Below, one piece after another: positions 9,224 through 17,740 of a stretch of DNA of 64,000 nucleotides. The stretch comes from an uncultured Candidatus Melainabacteria bacterium (lineage in GTDB: Bacteria > Cyanobacteriota > Vampirovibrionia > Gastranaerophilales > Gastranaerophilaceae): the NCBI GenBank assembly GCA_934754425.1, contig CAKVIN010000010.1, positions 1 to 64,000 on the forward strand. Reading direction: 5' to 3'. Numbering within the stretch: position 1 is the stretch's first letter; each line of letters begins with the position of its first letter. The notes under the pieces are model-generated. The model did no database searches. It was not told the origin of the DNA and saw only the letters and a program-made list of their open reading frames with translations. Position numbers and translations under genes: made by a program.

Positions 9224-9329
9224 TTTTTGCTCCTTTGTTTCCAAATACTCTTTTTATTTATTCTCATAAATTACTTAGAGTTTTATTTATTTTCGACCTG
9301 TTTTTCATACTAAAAAGATTTTGCAATCT

Positions 9330-9520
9330 TTCTTTTTAATCGCAAAATCCAATATACTTAAACTATTTATATTCTATAAGCTTTGTACCATCTAAGCAAG
9401 TAAACTTGACGAACTGTCTTTTTACCACTGCTATCGGCACCCTTGGATAACCTAGGCTAGCCTGTTTCCAGATTAAATCCTAACAAAGGATACTAACTGT
9501 CTGCGATTATGTTCCTAATT
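9330..9520 (-). ncRNA. Candidate ribosomal protein L10 leader
   Basis: The roughly 300 nt before rplJ contains several stems on the minus strand: AGTATCC/GGATTTAAT pairs, the CTAGCCTAGG region, and near rplJ AAAGATT-GCAA-AATCTTT plus T residues, which could act as an attenuator. L10 leaders bound by the L10-(L12)4 complex are common in this position. The call rests on position and visible pairing, not on a covariance search. Confidence 0.5.
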
Positions 9521-9562
9521 TAACAAAAGCAAAATATGGTGTCAAGTCAAAAAGCTTCAAAA

Positions 9563-9623
9563 CGTAACAATTTGTAAATAATTTGCTTTCATCCCTAAAG
9601 TTTTCTTTTCAACCTGCCGTAAT
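9563..9623 (+). promoter_or_regulatory. Sigma-28-like promoter with TGTAAC boxes
   Basis: TAAAGTTT (9596-9603), a 12-nt spacer (one longer than consensus) and GCCGTAAT (9616-9623). CGTAAC (9563) and TGTAAA (9573) form a 10-bp direct repeat 33 and 23 nt upstream of the -35, the same distances as at the promoter near 4550. Confidence 0.6.
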
Positions 9624-9661
9624 ACATGAGGTAGGTACGATAAAGGATACATTTTAAAGCA

Positions 9662-12600
9662 ATGGGAATCGAAGCTAAAATTCAACAAAAAATTAACGCA
9701 TACAGGCAATCTAATCCGAAGATTAAGCTTTCTGATGAGCAAATTTTGTCCATTCTCGTTAAAAATGGCGATGTTATTTTGACAGAAGACCAAAAACGCT
9801 CTCTTTTTGCAAATGATTCCAAACATAACGATAACATAGGTTTGAAACTTGAAAAAACAGCCAAAAAACCTAACCCCGAAAAAACGATTTATCTCCAATC
9901 CGGTAGAAAAGTTGTTTATTCAAGACTTTCGAACGGCAAAACAGTGATGAAATATTTTGGTGCAGACGGAACAAGAATTAACCCTGATTACTTCAAAAAA
10001 GTTGAAGGTCAAATCTCGATTTCCGCTGACGGCAATAGTTACACCGTTACAAAAAACGGTAAAAAACAGACTCTTAAAGCTAAAAATCCAACACAAGGTG
10101 CGGTAGATCAAAATATTGCAAAACTCAATAATCAAGAAAAAGCCTTAAACAAGGCAAAAAATGAGCAAGGCTGGATTGGTAATGGCTGGGATTGGTTCAA
10201 GAATAGTACAGGTATTGGGGATGGCTCTGATAAAGTCCAACAACAGATTAATGCAGAGAAAAAACTGCTTAATCAAATAAAAACGGGCAAAGTCAGCAAA
10301 AAAGATTTCAAAGAGGTTACAGGCTTAGATTATACGAAAGAAAATCTTGAGAAATTCAAACGTGAAGAACTTTCTCAAGCAGACGAAAAGATTAACGGCT
10401 ACAAAGAAGGTCAAGATATGGCTGCAGATGTAGCCGGTGATATGGTTTCAGGTATTGCTGCTGTTTGCATTTATACAGCCGCAGTTGCAGCTGCTCCCGT
10501 TACAGGTGGAGCAAGCATTGCAGTTGGTGTCGGTTTGGCAACTGCAAGCGGAGCGGCAATAAAAATCGGCGTTAAGGCTCTTGATACAGTCGGAACTGAT
10601 AAAAAATATACATTTGAAGATATGAAACACGATGCTGCTACGGGTGGTTTTTCCGGTGCGTTAGCTCCTGTGACTGCAGGTTTAGGCGGTGCTGTCGGTA
10701 AAACGATTGCTACAAAATTCGGAATTCAAGCGGTTAAATCTGTCGGAAAAGAAGTTGCGGAAGAAGCTGCAAAGGGCGGTTTGAAATCTACGTTAAAAAC
10801 AGCACTTACGAACCCTGCCGGCTATGAGTATGCAGGTGGAACTTTGTTGAAACGAGGTTCTGCGATGGCTGCTGAAATGGCTACTGATGGGGCTTTAAGC
10901 GGAGCTGTTGATGGCGGTTTTAGAGCCGGACTTGATTCTGATTGGGACACTGAAGCAATGCTTGATGGAGCGATTGAAGGCGGTATTGGCGGTGCAATCA
11001 TGTCACCGGTTGTTGGTGGTGGTATGAAAGCAGCCGGTAAAGGTATGCAAAAAGTTTTTGGTAAAGACAATGTCAAGATTGATGCGGATGGAAAAGAACC
11101 TTTGTATATAAGGTCTAATCATTTAACAAAAAAAGAAGTATTAGCTAAAATTGAAAATAAGCCAGAATTAAAATCCAATGAAATTTGCAAATGTCTTATG
11201 GAAACCATAGAACGAACTGATTTAGATAAAGAGAAACGAAAATGTAATTTGGAATTATTAGATATGGTCATATCATGTGATTGCTTAAAAAATAACAATA
11301 GCTTAATTGAACAAGCAAAAACCGGTTTTTTAATGAGCAGTAAGGATGGATTACACTTTTTAGAAAAGTATGTCAATACTCCAGAGTTAAGAAATAATAA
11401 ATATATTTCAACTGCACTTTTAGATTTACATGAGCTATACAAAACCGGAATGAAATATAATAAAAAGTTTGCAAATAATGTTATTAAAAAATTTCAAAAT
11501 GGTGATTTATCAGTAATAGATGATATTTACCAAAAATACCCAAGGATGAAAAATTATTACTCGGATATTCCCGAAAGTTTTATTGGGAAGCAAGTTGAAG
11601 ACCTTTCTGAAAATGAAATAGAAATATTGAAAAAATGGATTTTTACAAGTCACAGAGATTGTCGTTCTGAACTTTTGAAAGAAATTTTTCCAGCCATACC
11701 TACACGCAAAGAAGATTTTACTAATATTGTAAATCGAATTCATAATGTTGAAAAAACAAGAGCCAAAATAGGTAGTATCAATAAATCAACTGAAATTAAA
11801 AAGAATCTAAGTGCAATTACACAATCTCAAAATATTGAAAGTTATAATAAAATAACTTCTTTAATGCCAAATATATTTAAAAACGGTAAAACTGTTTCAG
11901 AGAAAACTATAAAACTTGTTGATAAAATAACTAAGACTAAAGATTTTCAAAAATTAAAAGATAAAGATAAGAATATTTTAGTTTTGTCAGCTATATTGCA
12001 AGACTCAAATGAAAATTTAGAAATTTTATCTAAAAAAGCTGTTAGTGTTGGGCAAGAATTAGGCTTTAGTAAAGTAGATTCTGAAAAATTGGCTAATATA
12101 ACCTGTTGTGCAAATTTAATTTCAGATTTTATGAAAACTACTAAAAAACAAAATATACATGTACTTAATAATGAACAAAAAATTATAACAAATGAAAGAA
12201 AAGAATTTTTTGATAACGTAGCTTTTGTTTTGAAAGAAGGTAATACATTTGAACTTGCAAAAATATTATACTCTTCCAAAGAACAAGATGGTTTAACACG
12301 ATTTTTAGACAAAATGTTAGCAGAAAAAATCCATGATATAAAATCACATGATTTTATGCTTCCTCAAACTCCAAGCAAGAGTTACCACGATAAAGCTCAG
12401 AAAATCACAATAAATAAAAATGGAAAAGAATATAAAGTTCGCATAATAAAACGATCTGCTATTGAAAATTTTCAAGGTTACGTCCATACTCCTGAAAATG
12501 TTAGTTTTGTTAAAGATGCTAGTATCGAACAAAATACTGCAAAATTTTTATTAGCAAATAATGAAAATTTAAGTAATAGAATAATCTGTGCCTGCTATGT

Positions 12601-13180
12601 TGACAACACAAGCAAGTCTTTCGTTAATAATAAATATAATTATGGTAATGGATATGGATTTGTTTTAGAAGTTCCAAACAACAAACAATATGTGGGTGCC
12701 GGCTCAGATATCTCATCTTTAGAAAAAACACGAACTCAATTAATTCAAAGTTATTATAACAAACATAAATTTACAAATAATGGAATGAATGTTCCAACAG
12801 GCACAAAAATGACAAAATTAAGAACGCTTATTTCTGATAACATAAAAGAAATACTTAATATTAGCGACGATGAATATATTAAAAGAATAGACAATATAAA
12901 AAATAAACTTGGTGATGAAGTTATGTCTATAGAGGCATTAGAAAAAATTGATAATGAATTTGCAAATGCCTATAAAACATTTTTATCAAGAAGAATTAAG
13001 AATGATAGTGACTTTAATCATGCCATTCTAAGAGATGATTATGAATGGAATGAATTTTTAATTAGTGAAGCAAAAATAAAAGATATTTATACAACTGATT
13101 TACAAACATTAAGTGAAGATTATTTAAAAATGGCATCGAATCCAAATAATGATTTTGTCATAATATTAATGTATCAATAA
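9662..13180 (+). CDS. Giant mosaic effector-like protein
   Basis: 1172 residues, the largest complete gene here. Residues 1-160 are Lys-rich and contain short beta-type stretches (KTIYLQSGRKVVYSRLSNGK). Residues 160-240 are helical. Residues about 245-470 are a Gly/Ala-rich hydrophobic block (GDMVSGIAAVCIYTAAVAAA, GGIGGAIMSPVVGGGMK) like membrane-inserting or glycine-zipper regions of toxins. Residues 480-1172 are Lys/Asn/Ile-rich and mainly helical. A patch near 770 (ILVLSAILQDSNEN) resembles a helix of HD-domain proteins without the His. There is no Sec signal. Base composition changes sharply near 11095, where the G+C-richer N-terminal half meets a very A+T-rich C-terminal half, as in polymorphic toxins or effectors with exchangeable C-termini. 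No catalytic motif is recognised. The ribosome binding site is weak. The sigma-28-like promoter suggests export. Confidence 0.75.
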   Translation: MGIEAKIQQKINAYRQSNPKIKLSDEQILSILVKNGDVILTEDQKRSLFANDSKHNDNIGLKLEKTAKKPNPEKTIYLQSGRKVVYSRLSNGKTVMKYFGADGTRINPDYFKKVEGQISISADGNSYTVTKNGKKQTLKAKNPTQGAVDQNIAKLNNQEKALNKAKNEQGWIGNGWDWFKNSTGIGDGSDKVQQQINAEKKLLNQIKTGKVSKKDFKEVTGLDYTKENLEKFKREELSQADEKINGYKEGQDMAADVAGDMVSGIAAVCIYTAAVAAAPVTGGASIAVGVGLATASGAAIKIGVKALDTVGTDKKYTFEDMKHDAATGGFSGALAPVTAGLGGAVGKTIATKFGIQAVKSVGKEVAEEAAKGGLKSTLKTALTNPAGYEYAGGTLLKRGSAMAAEMATDGALSGAVDGGFRAGLDSDWDTEAMLDGAIEGGIGGAIMSPVVGGGMKAAGKGMQKVFGKDNVKIDADGKEPLYIRSNHLTKKEVLAKIENKPELKSNEICKCLMETIERTDLDKEKRKCNLELLDMVISCDCLKNNNSLIEQAKTGFLMSSKDGLHFLEKYVNTPELRNNKYISTALLDLHELYKTGMKYNKKFANNVIKKFQNGDLSVIDDIYQKYPRMKNYYSDIPESFIGKQVEDLSENEIEILKKWIFTSHRDCRSELLKEIFPAIPTRKEDFTNIVNRIHNVEKTRAKIGSINKSTEIKKNLSAITQSQNIESYNKITSLMPNIFKNGKTVSEKTIKLVDKITKTKDFQKLKDKDKNILVLSAILQDSNENLEILSKKAVSVGQELGFSKVDSEKLANITCCANLISDFMKTTKKQNIHVLNNEQKIITNERKEFFDNVAFVLKEGNTFELAKILYSSKEQDGLTRFLDKMLAEKIHDIKSHDFMLPQTPSKSYHDKAQKITINKNGKEYKVRIIKRSAIENFQGYVHTPENVSFVKDASIEQNTAKFLLANNENLSNRIICACYVDNTSKSFVNNKYNYGNGYGFVLEVPNNKQYVGAGSDISSLEKTRTQLIQSYYNKHKFTNNGMNVPTGTKMTKLRTLISDNIKEILNISDDEYIKRIDNIKNKLGDEVMSIEALEKIDNEFANAYKTFLSRRIKNDSDFNHAILRDDYEWNEFLISEAKIKDIYTTDLQTLSEDYLKMASNPNNDFVIILMYQ

Positions 13181-13263
13181 AATGTTCTCCATATCTTACT
13201 AAAAATAAAAAACACAATTTCTGCAATAAAAAAATTATTTCTAAAATGAATATACAATTATAA

Positions 13264-14706
13264 TCATTTAAACCTTTTTGCATAAATAACTGTCCAAGCG
13301 CCGCCTTTTAGGATTTTGAACTCTCTAAAATCAGCATCCATACGTTTGATTATTGAATTTTTTACATTAGAAAATGTTACAAACATCTCCGGAAGCATTG
13401 GATTGTCCTTATTTTCTTGCAAATATTTTTCATCAAAAAAACTTACACTATCTAAAAATACGACTGAAACAGTTTCTCCAACAGGAATTTCTGATAATAT
13501 TTGAGCAGGATTTGATGCATACAAAAATCTATTAATTTTACTTATATAATATAAATTCTTATTCTCAAAATTTGTGTATCTGGAAAATCTATCAGGCTCA
13601 TAATAAGTAAAAATAATATTTTGCGGATTTTGATAGTTCAAAATATCACCCACAATTTTATGTCCCTCTACTCGTCTTAATTTTGTCACATAAAATGGAG
13701 TAAAATATGAGCTCAAATGAAACAGCACGAATATTACAAACAAAACAAAACCTGTTTTTTTCAAACTCGCAAATCCCCTTGCTGCAAAAAGAATTAATAT
13801 CGGCAAAATCTCTATCGAATATTTTGTTATAAATACTAATTTTCCAGACATCGCAAGAGAAGACATCACAAGAATTAAACCAAATACAACAAACGACAAA
13901 CCCTTTTTTGCGCCTTTTATTATCGCAACAAGGGCAATCAATGTCGGAATAGTTTGCCACAATGCAACTGATTTATTATAAAAAAACACTGTTGGTGCGT
14001 TTACATTATTTGTTAATATCGGAGAGAAAAAATCGCTGAATAAAAACAAAATATTTGTATAACTAAAATGTCCCCACCATTGAGAAGACGGTATCATCTT
14101 TATAACATTTACAGAAAAAATCAGGCTCAATACAGCAGTACCAATGATTGAATACAAAAACACTGACTTCTTTTTTCCTCTACAAGCTAGATAAAAAAAT
14201 GTTAGCGCAACATAAATTATTCCAATGATATGAGTGAACAGAACAAGAAGATTTGAAATAATAAAAAGCACCAAATTCTTTTTATCATTATATTTAATAT
14301 ATCTTATCAAGTACAAAAGTGACATTCCGGAAAACAAGAAAAGAATTGAATAAAACCGTACTTCTTGCGAATAATAAATAAGAAACGACAAAACTGAAGT
14401 TATAATTGCAGCAAAATAACCAACTTTTTTAGAAATTTCCTTACCAGCAAAATACATAACCAATATTGCCAACAAAGATGGCAAAACAGACGTCAGTCTG
14501 AGAATAATATCAGAAAATTCGGCAAATGGTTTTAAATATAAATAATACAAAGGCATATGACATTGTTTAAAAACTTCTTGCCAAAATCCGTCAAACATCG
14601 GAGTAGAAGCTACATGCCAGCTAACATATTCGTCATTCCATAAACCTTCCGGTTTTATTATATTAGTCAGACGTAAAACAAATCCCAAAAGTATTATATA
14701 AAGCAC
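13264..14706 (-). CDS. Membrane glycosyltransferase, GT39/PMT_2-like
   Basis: 480 residues, GTG start with GGAG eight bases upstream. About ten hydrophobic helices. The first periplasmic loop holds the acidic LWNDEYVSWHVA motif, in the position of the catalytic DE of ArnT/PMT enzymes, and HMPLYY follows. Such enzymes move a sugar from a polyprenyl-phosphate donor to lipid, polysaccharide or protein on the periplasmic face. It is divergent from a GT2-type enzyme at 14763 that could make the lipid-linked sugar. Acceptor and sugar are unknown. Confidence 0.8.
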   Translation of the reverse strand: MLYIILLGFVLRLTNIIKPEGLWNDEYVSWHVASTPMFDGFWQEVFKQCHMPLYYLYLKPFAEFSDIILRLTSVLPSLLAILVMYFAGKEISKKVGYFAAIITSVLSFLIYYSQEVRFYSILFLFSGMSLLYLIRYIKYNDKKNLVLFIISNLLVLFTHIIGIIYVALTFFYLACRGKKKSVFLYSIIGTAVLSLIFSVNVIKMIPSSQWWGHFSYTNILFLFSDFFSPILTNNVNAPTVFFYNKSVALWQTIPTLIALVAIIKGAKKGLSFVVFGLILVMSSLAMSGKLVFITKYSIEILPILILFAARGFASLKKTGFVLFVIFVLFHLSSYFTPFYVTKLRRVEGHKIVGDILNYQNPQNIIFTYYEPDRFSRYTNFENKNLYYISKINRFLYASNPAQILSEIPVGETVSVVFLDSVSFFDEKYLQENKDNPMLPEMFVTFSNVKNSIIKRMDADFREFKILKGGAWTVIYAKRFK

Positions 14707-14762
14707 TCAAATTTCTCCACTCATTCTTTACACAAATGTAAAATTTATATATAATATTTAAC

Positions 14763-15704
14763 ATGACAAAACTTATTATTCAAATACCTTGCTACAACGA
14801 AGAAGAAACATTATTGACAACACTTAATGATTTACCTGACAACATTAAAGGTATTGATGAAATTGAAGTCCTTGTAATCAATGACGGTTCAAACGACAAT
14901 TCTGAAAACATTGCTAAAAATTGGGGCGCTACCATTCTAAATATAAAACCCAACAAAGGTTTAGCAAACGCTTTCAGAAGCGGACTCAGAGATTCTCTAA
15001 AAAGAGGTGCTGATATCATAGTAAACACAGACGCTGACAATCAATATTGCGCAGCTGATATTGAAAAACTTGTAGAACCAATTATTACAGGTGAAGCAGA
15101 TATTGTAATCGGCGCCAGAAATATCGAAGCAATAAAAGAATTTTCACCGTTCAAAAAACTTTGTCAAAAATTCGGTTCGGCGGTTTTACGCTTATTATCT
15201 TCAACCAATGTTAAAGATGCTCCAAGCGGTTTTAGAGCGTTTTCAAAACACGCAGCCATAAATCTGAACGTATTTGATAATTATACATATACAATGGAAA
15301 CGCTTCTGCAAGCAAATTCGAAAAACTTAAAAACCGTTTCTGTTCCAATTAGAGTTAATGAAAAATTGCGTGATTCTAAATTGATGAAAAACATTTTTGA
15401 TTACATGTTTAAATCAATGAAAACAATTATTAGAATGTTTATTGTCTATCGTCCTTTCAGATTTTTCATATCTATTGCTGGAATTGTCGGCTTTATCGGA
15501 CTTTTAACAACCATAAGATACCTTTATTATTTTATTGAAGGCAACGGAAACGGACATATTCAATCTTTAATTTTTGCTGCTATTTGTTTGATTTCTGCCG
15601 TACAACTCGGTGTAATCGCTATTATTGGAGATTTACTTTCCATAAATCGTAAGCTGTTAGAAGACGTACAAACACGCTTAAAAGAATTTGAATTAAAACA
15701 ATAA
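14763..15704 (+). CDS. Polyprenyl-phosphate glycosyltransferase (GT2, DPM1/GtrB-like)
   Basis: 313 residues. The GT-A domain starts with IQIPCYNEEETL, has VINDGSNDNS, the catalytic NTDADNQY (DxD) near residue 97, and SGFRAFSK. The C-terminal 90 residues hold two strong membrane helices, as in dolichol- or undecaprenyl-phosphate sugar synthases. It should transfer a sugar from a nucleotide donor to undecaprenyl phosphate at the inner face of the membrane, giving the donor for GT39-type enzymes such as its divergent neighbour. The start has no strong ribosome binding site, but the motif begins at residue 5, so no other start fits. Confidence 0.88.
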   Translation: MTKLIIQIPCYNEEETLLTTLNDLPDNIKGIDEIEVLVINDGSNDNSENIAKNWGATILNIKPNKGLANAFRSGLRDSLKRGADIIVNTDADNQYCAADIEKLVEPIITGEADIVIGARNIEAIKEFSPFKKLCQKFGSAVLRLLSSTNVKDAPSGFRAFSKHAAINLNVFDNYTYTMETLLQANSKNLKTVSVPIRVNEKLRDSKLMKNIFDYMFKSMKTIIRMFIVYRPFRFFISIAGIVGFIGLLTTIRYLYYFIEGNGNGHIQSLIFAAICLISAVQLGVIAIIGDLLSINRKLLEDVQTRLKEFELKQ

Positions 15705-15712
15705 TTTCTTGC

Positions 15713-15790
15713 AAAAAAAAACTTCTCTTAAATGAGAAGCTAGGAAAATTAGTTAGGAAGGGATTTAGGAATTAAATCTTTATTTACATC
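15713..15790 (-). ncRNA. Candidate small RNA with its own promoter and terminator
   Basis: On the minus strand a complete ACTTTA-class promoter is followed within 80 nt by the hairpin CTTCTC-ATTTAA-GAGAAG (15739-15722) and nine T residues (15721-15713). No ORF is possible; the only ATG is followed by a stop. The body has pyrimidine-rich, anti-Shine-Dalgarno-like patches (AATTCC, CCCTTCC, TTTTCC). It lies in the gap between two plus-strand genes. Confidence 0.65.
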
Positions 15791-15860
15791 TTACATATAT
15801 ATAAAGTATATAATAAAATCCGAATTTCAGTTTTTATTTCTTTTGTTACAAAAGTTTACA
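15791..15860 (-). promoter_or_regulatory. ACTTTA-class promoter of the candidate sRNA
   Basis: Minus strand: TGTAAA (15860) and TGTAAC (15850) boxes in 10-bp register, TGAAAT at 15829-15824, 16 nt, then ACTTTATATATATGTAAG (from 15807). Box distances of 21 and 31 nt are identical to the promoter at 61614-61683. Confidence 0.75.
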
Positions 15861-15932
15861 TACTGATTAAAATTTTTTTCGTTTTCACTAAATTGGTTGA
15901 TTTCTATGATAAATTTGGGGTATAAATATAAT

Positions 15933-16802
15933 ATGAAAAAGTTTTTGGGAGTAAGCTTAATAGTTGCAATGTTATTACCACAATGCGTCATCGCAATGGA
16001 TGATGGTATTGTTACGCTTGATAAAAATGCAGTTGAAAAACCAAAAATCACAATAGACACGAATACAAAAGAGTTAAAAGGTTCATTGCTTGTCAACGAT
16101 TCAGAAACACTTGCAAATTTAATTGACGTACAAAAAGAGCACGATATCAAAGATTTAGAAAAACTTTGGCAAGGTACGGTTGAAAACAATCAAGTTATAG
16201 GTTTTGCACTAAAAAAGCTTGCAACTCCTGAATCTCAACGCAGAATTCATTCATCTTTGATGGCAAAAACTCTTTCTGCAGTTATAGCCGGAGCTTCTTT
16301 TGTTCCGAGTTTAATGGGAGCCAATTATGGTATTCAAACTTCTGCTTTTTCTGCAGGCAGATTAGCTCAAGGACTTTTGAACAAGAAAAATGTTCCACAA
16401 GAAACACCACTTACTGATACAGAGCTCATTGAACTTGCCGGCATGGTTGAAGATTTACAAGATTCTCTGATAAGTTCTTATTACAATTATAAAAATACGT
16501 TGAGCCAATTAAAAGATACTCGTTCAAAAATGATTTTGTATAGTAGAAATTACACAAAAGCACTTGATGGAGATGATGTTTTAGAAATTGCAATCTCATC
16601 TTCGCTTTATGATGCAATGCGAATACAAGAATTCAATCTTGAACAATCTGCAAAAAAATATCATATTCAATTACAACGATTAGCCGGCAAAAAAGTTGTC
16701 GACGCACTTGAATTATATCAATATGACTTTGATTCAGTACTATACAAGGATTCTAGTCCTGCTAAAGCAACAAAGAAAGGAGAAGCTAATGATAAAAAAT
16801 AG
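15933..16802 (+). CDS. Secreted protein of unknown function, paralogue 1
   Basis: 289 residues. Residues 1-21 (MKKFLGVSLIVAMLLPQCVIA) form a classic Sec signal peptide cleaved after CVIA. The mature part has a conserved block starting DLEKLWQGTVENNQVIGFAL, a small Ala/Gly-rich hydrophobic middle segment, and a long helical C-terminal half (EDLQDSLISSYYNYKNTLSQ onward) with coiled-coil, TolC-helix-like character. The same arrangement is seen in the next gene, so the pair arose by tandem duplication. The start chosen gives the signal peptide directly; an upstream ATG (15897) would bury it. Likely periplasmic or outer-membrane-associated; role unknown. Confidence 0.8.
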   Translation: MKKFLGVSLIVAMLLPQCVIAMDDGIVTLDKNAVEKPKITIDTNTKELKGSLLVNDSETLANLIDVQKEHDIKDLEKLWQGTVENNQVIGFALKKLATPESQRRIHSSLMAKTLSAVIAGASFVPSLMGANYGIQTSAFSAGRLAQGLLNKKNVPQETPLTDTELIELAGMVEDLQDSLISSYYNYKNTLSQLKDTRSKMILYSRNYTKALDGDDVLEIAISSSLYDAMRIQEFNLEQSAKKYHIQLQRLAGKKVVDALELYQYDFDSVLYKDSSPAKATKKGEANDKK

Positions 16803-17682
16803 ATTAACTGCAATTTGTCTTTTATTTACTTTAACGCTTTCTCCGGTCTTAGCAAATGTAACACTGGATGATGTTAACACTCCGAAAGACTTATTTTTCC
16901 GTCTTGGCACAACCGATACTCCGGAAAACAAAATAGATGTCACTGTAAAAGAAGAAGTCAAACCTCAGTTTGCCAAAGAAGATAAATATTATAGCGAAGG
17001 TTTAACTTATGCTGATTTAAGTATAAAAAAAATGGCGCTAGAGGTTTCAAAATCAGTAGAAATAGATTACAACGAAATGATGGAGGACTTATCTTTACTT
17101 TGGCAAGGTGCGGCAACAAAGAGTGATACAATAAAATTTGCCATTTATAAATTATCAAATCCGGATAAAGATAAACCGGATTCTAGTGCTGTTAAAAAAG
17201 TTTTAACAACAATAGCAGGCATGTCAACATTTTTAGGTGCAGGTACAGGGAATCCGATTCTTGCAAGTGCGGCTTTGATTGGTGGAAATACACTTGGGAT
17301 TATGTCACAAGATACAAAAGCTCTTAATTACAAATATACACAAGTAACTGATGCGGATATGATAATACTTGTAAGAAAAATTGATGAATTGCAGCAAAAA
17401 GTCGTTGATATGTATTATGATTATATTACAGCAAGACAGCTTTATGATATGACAACAGAAATGGTTCAACAAAGACACGAGGTTTATAAAAGGTCTCAAA
17501 ATCTTACCAAAGAAGTAATCTTAATAACGGATACTTTTTACAGAGAAGCTCTTGATGAACAGGTAAAAGCACGTGGTAGCTTTTTTGAAAAACGCTCAAG
17601 ACTGGAACAACTTGTAGGTAATGATATTTTTAGACAATTTGAAGCTAATGTTGATGCCAGATATACAAAAGACAAGTCTTAA
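16789..17682 (+). CDS. Secreted protein of unknown function, paralogue 2
   Basis: 297 residues, overlapping the previous gene by 14 bp and preceded by AAAGGAG, so the two are translationally coupled. Sec signal peptide at 1-22 (ending SPVLA). It repeats the blocks of its neighbour: SLLWQGAATKSDTIKFAIYKL, a Gly/Ala-rich hydrophobic segment (GNPILASAALIGGNTLG) and a helical coiled-coil C-terminus (LQQKVVDMYYDYITARQLYD). Such a pair could form a hetero-oligomer in the envelope, but this is inference. The closely following gene (58 bp) encodes a Maf-like glycosyltransferase. Confidence 0.8.
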   Translation: MIKNRLTAICLLFTLTLSPVLANVTLDDVNTPKDLFFRLGTTDTPENKIDVTVKEEVKPQFAKEDKYYSEGLTYADLSIKKMALEVSKSVEIDYNEMMEDLSLLWQGAATKSDTIKFAIYKLSNPDKDKPDSSAVKKVLTTIAGMSTFLGAGTGNPILASAALIGGNTLGIMSQDTKALNYKYTQVTDADMIILVRKIDELQQKVVDMYYDYITARQLYDMTTEMVQQRHEVYKRSQNLTKEVILITDTFYREALDEQVKARGSFFEKRSRLEQLVGNDIFRQFEANVDARYTKDKS

Positions 17683-17740
17683 TCTTTACATTTCTTAAAA
17701 TTTATGATATTTTATTGTTAAATTATCAAAAGGAATTTGT

